From: Candidatus Zixiibacteriota bacterium
GTDB taxonomy: Bacteria > Zixibacteria > MSB-5A5 > GN15 > FEB-12
Direction of reading: 5' to 3'
NCBI GenBank assembly: GCA_040756055.1
Contig: JBFLZR010000001.1
Coordinates: 623,849-687,848 of the forward strand
Length of the DNA stretch: 64,000 bases
Shown here: piece by piece, positions 61,496 to 64,000 of the stretch
Numbering within the stretch: position 1 is the stretch's first letter
Layout of the letters: each line of letters starts with the position of its first letter
Notes under the pieces: generated by a model
Told to the model about the DNA's origin: nothing
What the model saw: the letters and a program-made list of their open reading frames with translations, nothing else
Databases searched by the model: none
Program-made: the position numbers and the translations under genes

Positions 61496-61605
61496 TAAAA
61501 GGTATATTCCGAGCACATCCTTAACAGTCTTCGTACGGAAGAACCCGGCAGTGGTTTTGCCGCGAAAAGACCGCTACGGTGTTGAAAGTGTTACAATCGA
61601 AGATT

Positions 61606-61665
61606 GGCAGAACCGCTCACGTTTATAGTCTTTTATGGAAAAAGGTTCTGCCCTTGGCTTTTTTT
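61606..61665 (+). terminator. Possible terminator before the zinc-ribbon gene
   Basis: GGCAGAACC (61606-61614) and GGTTCTGCC (61644-61652) pair over 9 bp around a 29-base loop, and seven T residues follow (61659-61665). The long loop makes it less certain; it would end the tRNA-Ser transcript. Confidence 0.5.
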
Positions 61666-61766
61666 ATACATCCGGACCAGCGAGACAGAACCGTTGTTTT
61701 GTATTGAATTTCCACACCCGGTGTCGAGTATATATCTGCAGACAACCTTACGAAGGCGGTGATAGC

Positions 61767-61949
61767 GTGTTTACGTTTCAGCAAAGAGAAGATGTTAATC
61801 CCAGATGCCCCCACTGCAAGAGAGAAATCAATGCCGTGCTGTATCGCGAAATGAAGCGCGATCTGGGGAAACGATGTATCTATTTTTGCCCTGACTGCAA
61901 GTGCGTCCTGGGTGTCTCCCATCGCAAAGGACTTACCTTCGGATTGTAA
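61767..61949 (+). CDS. Small double-CxxC zinc-ribbon protein
   Basis: A 60-residue protein from GTG 61767 (GAAGG about 11 bases upstream). Two CxxC pairs, C14/C17 (CPHC) and C41/C44 (CPDC), suggest a zinc ribbon; extra cysteines at 37 and 46. The middle (EINAVLYREMKRDLGKR) is a helix. An open frame runs further upstream to 61635, but the region has no other sign of coding. Function unknown; small zinc ribbons of this kind often bind nucleic acids. Confidence 0.5.
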   Translation: MFTFQQREDVNPRCPHCKREINAVLYREMKRDLGKRCIYFCPDCKCVLGVSHRKGLTFGL

Positions 61950-62062
61950 CTTCTTGACTCGATGGCTGCAAAAGGTGAGGTGGGACAGTTTCCGGTAACC
62001 ATCCCACCAGCGATGAATTGATAAGCTGCCACTCTTTTATAGCACACTCTTCCACCAGCGTA
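61950..62062 (+). other. Spacer between the zinc-ribbon gene and the decayed remnant
   Basis: Holds a hairpin with arms GGTGGGA (61979-61985) and TCCCACC (62002-62008). No gene is supported in this stretch. Confidence 0.4.
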
Positions 62063-62361
62063 CTACTTGAGAAGCAGCATCTTCTTGCTGGCGGCTTTGT
62101 CTCCTATAGTGAGGCGATATGAATTTGAAGCTCCGAATGTCTTCTGCGGCGTCGGATGCGGCGAAATCCACGGCGCCGACAATCCGGAGAATCACAATCG
62201 ACACTCATTCTTCTTGCAGGGTCAGCTCAAAGAGGTATTCTCAAAAACCGGCTGTAATGAACGAAGGATCAATCTCTGGGTGGACCGGTGTAGCGCCAGG
62301 GCGATGAACCACAACAAGCTGCGTCGCAAAAGTGGTGAAGCCAAATGCCCGAAGGTCCACT
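62063..62361 (-). pseudogene. Decayed 3' end of a secreted-protein gene (FlgD-like / C-terminal sorting type)
   Basis: The minus-strand frame ending at the TAG 62065-62063 encodes the tail YRLTIGDKAASKKMLLLK, a typical end of FCB secreted proteins with a FlgD-like or type IX sorting domain. The frame is blocked by a stop about 40 codons upstream. Further upstream, protein-like strings (FATQLVVVHRPGATPV, then EYLFELTLQEE) occur in other frames, split by stops. This pattern indicates a decayed gene, not an active one; the limits are approximate. Confidence 0.55.
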
Positions 62362-62364
62362 TTC

Positions 62365-62529
62365 TCAAATAACAGCCCTTTTGTATACGTAATTCAAAGA
62401 CGAAATAGTTGCCTCATATGTCCAATATCGCCCGGCGCTAACCCGATTTTCTTTCAAAACGTTGAATTCTGCGTCATTCAATTCGTAAGTATGGTCATTC
62501 AAGATGAAAGAAGTCTGCTTTAGATTCAT
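62365..62529 (-). CDS. Possible small 54-residue protein
   Basis: An ATG-to-TGA open frame on the minus strand with a protein-like composition (MNLKQTSFILNDHTYELND, then a polar end with YWTYEATISSLNYVYK). The ribosome-binding site is weak and it lies next to a decayed gene, so it may be a remnant of that gene. Family not recognised. Confidence 0.3.
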   Translation of the reverse strand: MNLKQTSFILNDHTYELNDAEFNVLKENRVSAGRYWTYEATISSLNYVYKRAVI

Positions 62530-62558
62530 GTCCGGCCGCTCTCAGTAAGCAAAAAAAA

Positions 62559-62587
62559 TTGACCTGAACCGCAATACATATTATCCT
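62559..62587 (+). promoter_or_regulatory. Predicted promoter of the FlgD-type lipoprotein gene
   Basis: TTGACC (62559-62564) and TATCCT (62582-62587), 17 bases apart, about 30 bases before the ATG at 62619. An A-run lies just upstream. Confidence 0.5.
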
Positions 62588-62618
62588 ATTATCTGAAGCA
62601 CATCTTAAGGAGGGATTC

Positions 62619-63077
62619 ATGGGTTATCGATTTCTTTTCATATTTCTGGTTATTCTAATGTTCGCGCTCATTAGCGGGTGCAACGATGACAATCCTGTTG
62701 ATGGCGGTTCGGCGGCGTATTATCCGTTTATTGCGATTACCGATGAGACCGGCCAGGTGATCGGAGGAACCACCGATGATTGGTGCTGGGACTACAGCGC
62801 CACCAATCCCCCGAATGAATTCATGCTGTACCCGGCCTATCCGAATCCGTTCAACGGCACGACAATTATCCGCTTTGCGCTGCCGGAGATGACATATGTA
62901 AGAATTACCCTGCAGAATGATCGATGGCGACTGGCATTCACCATAATGGACAATTACATTCCGGCGGGACTTCACACGCTCGAATGGAGCTCCGGTGACC
63001 TTCCCTGCGGATACTATGAGTGCTACATGACAGCGGGCAATTTCCAGTGCCAGGGTACCTTGATGGTGCTGCGGTAA
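62619..63077 (+). CDS. Lipoprotein with a YPNPFN/FlgD-like C-terminal domain
   Basis: A 152-residue predicted lipoprotein (RBS AAGGAGGGATTC, ATG 62619): hydrophobic signal with lipobox ALISGC. The C-terminal half has the sorting-domain features MLYPAYPNPFNGTTIIRFAL, an L-E-W-S-S-G-D block (HTLEWSSGDLPCGYYE), and an ending strand QGTLMVLR. This is the FlgD Ig-like or type IX-type C-terminal domain commonly found in FCB exported proteins. Because a lipoprotein signal and a C-terminal sorting domain occur together, its location is uncertain. Confidence 0.75.
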   Translation: MGYRFLFIFLVILMFALISGCNDDNPVDGGSAAYYPFIAITDETGQVIGGTTDDWCWDYSATNPPNEFMLYPAYPNPFNGTTIIRFALPEMTYVRITLQNDRWRLAFTIMDNYIPAGLHTLEWSSGDLPCGYYECYMTAGNFQCQGTLMVLR

Positions 63078-63133
63078 ATCAGGACTTGCCTTTCCTGTTA
63101 TCCCTACGATCCTTTGCCTCCGCAGGATAGACG

Positions 63134-63877
63134 ATGAATAGCAACGTTTTCTCACAATCCCCCTATCGGTGCAAATTCGACTGGGGAGCAATCGGCGCGA
63201 AAAGAGCCGCCGAGCGCGGCGACGTCATCGTACTGGTCGATGTCCTGAGCTTTTCCACCACCGTTGTGCACGCGGTCAGCAAAGGAGCTGTGGTCTTTGC
63301 ATGTCCGGAGTCTGCAGATGCCCGAGCAATAGCCGACAGGGAGGGGGCAGAGATCGCGGTAAGACGGTCCGAGGCCTCGCCTAAAGGGCAGTATTCTTTA
63401 TCTCCATCGACCTTTGATAACGCGAAGCCTGGCGTGAAAATTGTGTTGCCGTCGCTGAACGGTGGTACATGTGTTAATATCTGTCAGAACGCCCCTGTGG
63501 TCGTCGTTGGCGCGCTTATAAATGCGTCCGCGGTCGGTGCTGCCCTTCGCAACGCCACTGACTCCAGCGAGTCGGCTGTCACGATTATCGCTTGCGGCGA
63601 GCGAGAGAAATTTCCCCACAACGATCTTCGCATGGCGATTGAGGACTTCCTTGGAGCGGGTGCCATACTTGCGCAGTTGCCGTTTGACAAATCTCCCGAA
63701 GCTATTGTGTGCGAAGAAGCCTTCAAGGCAAATATCACTCGTATCGACAGTCTTCTGTGGGAATGTATGTCGGGGAGAGAATTGCGCGGCGAAGGATTTG
63801 CCGATGATGTCCGTTTTGCCTCACGAATTGACACACACGACCGAGTACCAAATCTCAGCAACGGTTGTTTTCGCTGA
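63134..63877 (+). CDS. comB: 2-phosphosulfolactate phosphatase-like protein (ComB family)
   Basis: A 247-residue protein of the ComB family. Archaeal ComB removes the phosphate from 2-phosphosulfolactate in coenzyme M synthesis; bacterial members have related or unknown substrates. Family features: VIVLVDVLSFSTTVVHAVSK near the start, the SLSPSTFDNAKPGVKIVLPS and LNGGTCVNICQNAPVVVVGA region, IIACGEREKFPHNDLRMAIEDF (shown in parts) and ARIDTHDRVPNL-like end. No other coenzyme M genes lie in the window, so the specific substrate here is undetermined. About 123 bases beyond the stop to the window end hold no gene I can support. Confidence 0.85.
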   Translation: MNSNVFSQSPYRCKFDWGAIGAKRAAERGDVIVLVDVLSFSTTVVHAVSKGAVVFACPESADARAIADREGAEIAVRRSEASPKGQYSLSPSTFDNAKPGVKIVLPSLNGGTCVNICQNAPVVVVGALINASAVGAALRNATDSSESAVTIIACGEREKFPHNDLRMAIEDFLGAGAILAQLPFDKSPEAIVCEEAFKANITRIDSLLWECMSGRELRGEGFADDVRFASRIDTHDRVPNLSNGCFR

Positions 63878-64000
63878 TCAAACGATAGACATCAAAACTT
63901 CGCCTTTATGAGATTCCGGTCCAGGGTCGTCGGAATTCCCTGTGGATAACGAGCATATTGAGACATCCGCAACCAGTCCGACATCGATGGCTCATACCTG

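Noticed and set aside
61284-61496. Minus-strand frame beginning MAERQGFEPWT
   Set aside because: This is the well-known spurious translation of the tRNA-Ser gene's reverse strand.
62067-62372. Plus-strand open frame of 101 residues
   Set aside because: It runs antisense to the decayed FlgD-type tail, has an odd composition and no good start.
1-64000. CRISPR array, insertion sequence, prophage or integrase
   Set aside because: No regularly spaced repeats, transposase, integrase or phage structural genes could be seen anywhere in the window.

Overview
The window looks like chromosomal DNA of a Gram-negative, uncultivated-type bacterium of the FCB superphylum, most probably Zixibacteria or a near relative (inference from gene content, not from a search). 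The evidence is a full outer-membrane economy (Kdo synthesis, a lipid A acyltransferase, LptC, LptE, LptF, LptG), many lipobox lipoproteins and beta-barrel proteins, a PorV/PorQ-type protein, C-terminal domains of the YPNPFN / FlgD-like type seen in FCB secreted proteins, and moderate GC. No phage, insertion sequence, CRISPR array or rRNA was seen; two tRNA genes (Glu-CTC, Ser-GGA) are present.

Layout. 1-6670 (+): end of a probable kdsA, kdsC, kdsD, a lipid A acyltransferase, lptC, a helix-hairpin-helix protein, a possible PilM-like protein, coaD and lysS. 6730-8272 (-): a lipoprotein and a barrel protein. 8485-11824 (+): fumC and rqcH. 11827-14040 (-): a barrel protein and ispG. 14121-16218: small membrane protein (+), rnhB-yraN (-), rsmD-like (+). 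16264-27431 (-): a long housekeeping block read comM, TIGR03960-type radical SAM protein, rsmB, PASTA protein, then ffh, rpsP, khpA, rimM, trmD, rplS, with a strong terminator after rplS and a small membrane gene beyond it. 27705-33880 (-): a lipoprotein, then hutU, hutI, lptE, a PorV-like protein, a lipoprotein and a rhodanese. 34024-37139: an acetyltransferase (+), a DUF4416 protein (-), and a compact three-gene AT-richer cassette of unknown function (-) with its own strong promoter. 37336-42043 (+): murA and a 1118-residue protease / TolB-propeller / barrel fusion. 42143-45055 (-): a histone-H1-like zinc-knuckle protein and a Lon-family protease. 45541-52444 (+): tRNA-Glu, a four-gene membrane operon of unknown function, a sugar nucleotidyltransferase, metK and ahcY. 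52467-56607 (-): a DUF4350-type secreted protein, a methyltransferase translationally coupled to lptG, and lptF. 56740-59789 (+): a YhaM-like HD nuclease, fetA-fetB-like transporter and a PH-domain membrane protein. 59848-64000: a Cys-repeat lipoprotein, tRNA-Ser, a zinc-ribbon protein, a decayed secreted-protein remnant, a FlgD-type lipoprotein and comB.

How the genes work together. The dominant theme is envelope building: Kdo and lipid A supply at the left end, the Lpt bridge spread over three loci (lptC at 2.6 kb, lptE at 30 kb, lptFG at 54-57 kb), peptidoglycan precursor synthesis (murA) and several surface barrels. The second theme is translation and protein targeting (lysS, ffh-rpsP-khpA-rimM-trmD-rplS, rsmB, rsmD, rqcH). 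The third is one-carbon chemistry (metK-ahcY). The best candidates for undescribed biology are the four-gene membrane operon at 45816-48835, the three-gene cassette at 35255-37139, and the protease-propeller-barrel fusion at 38687-42043.
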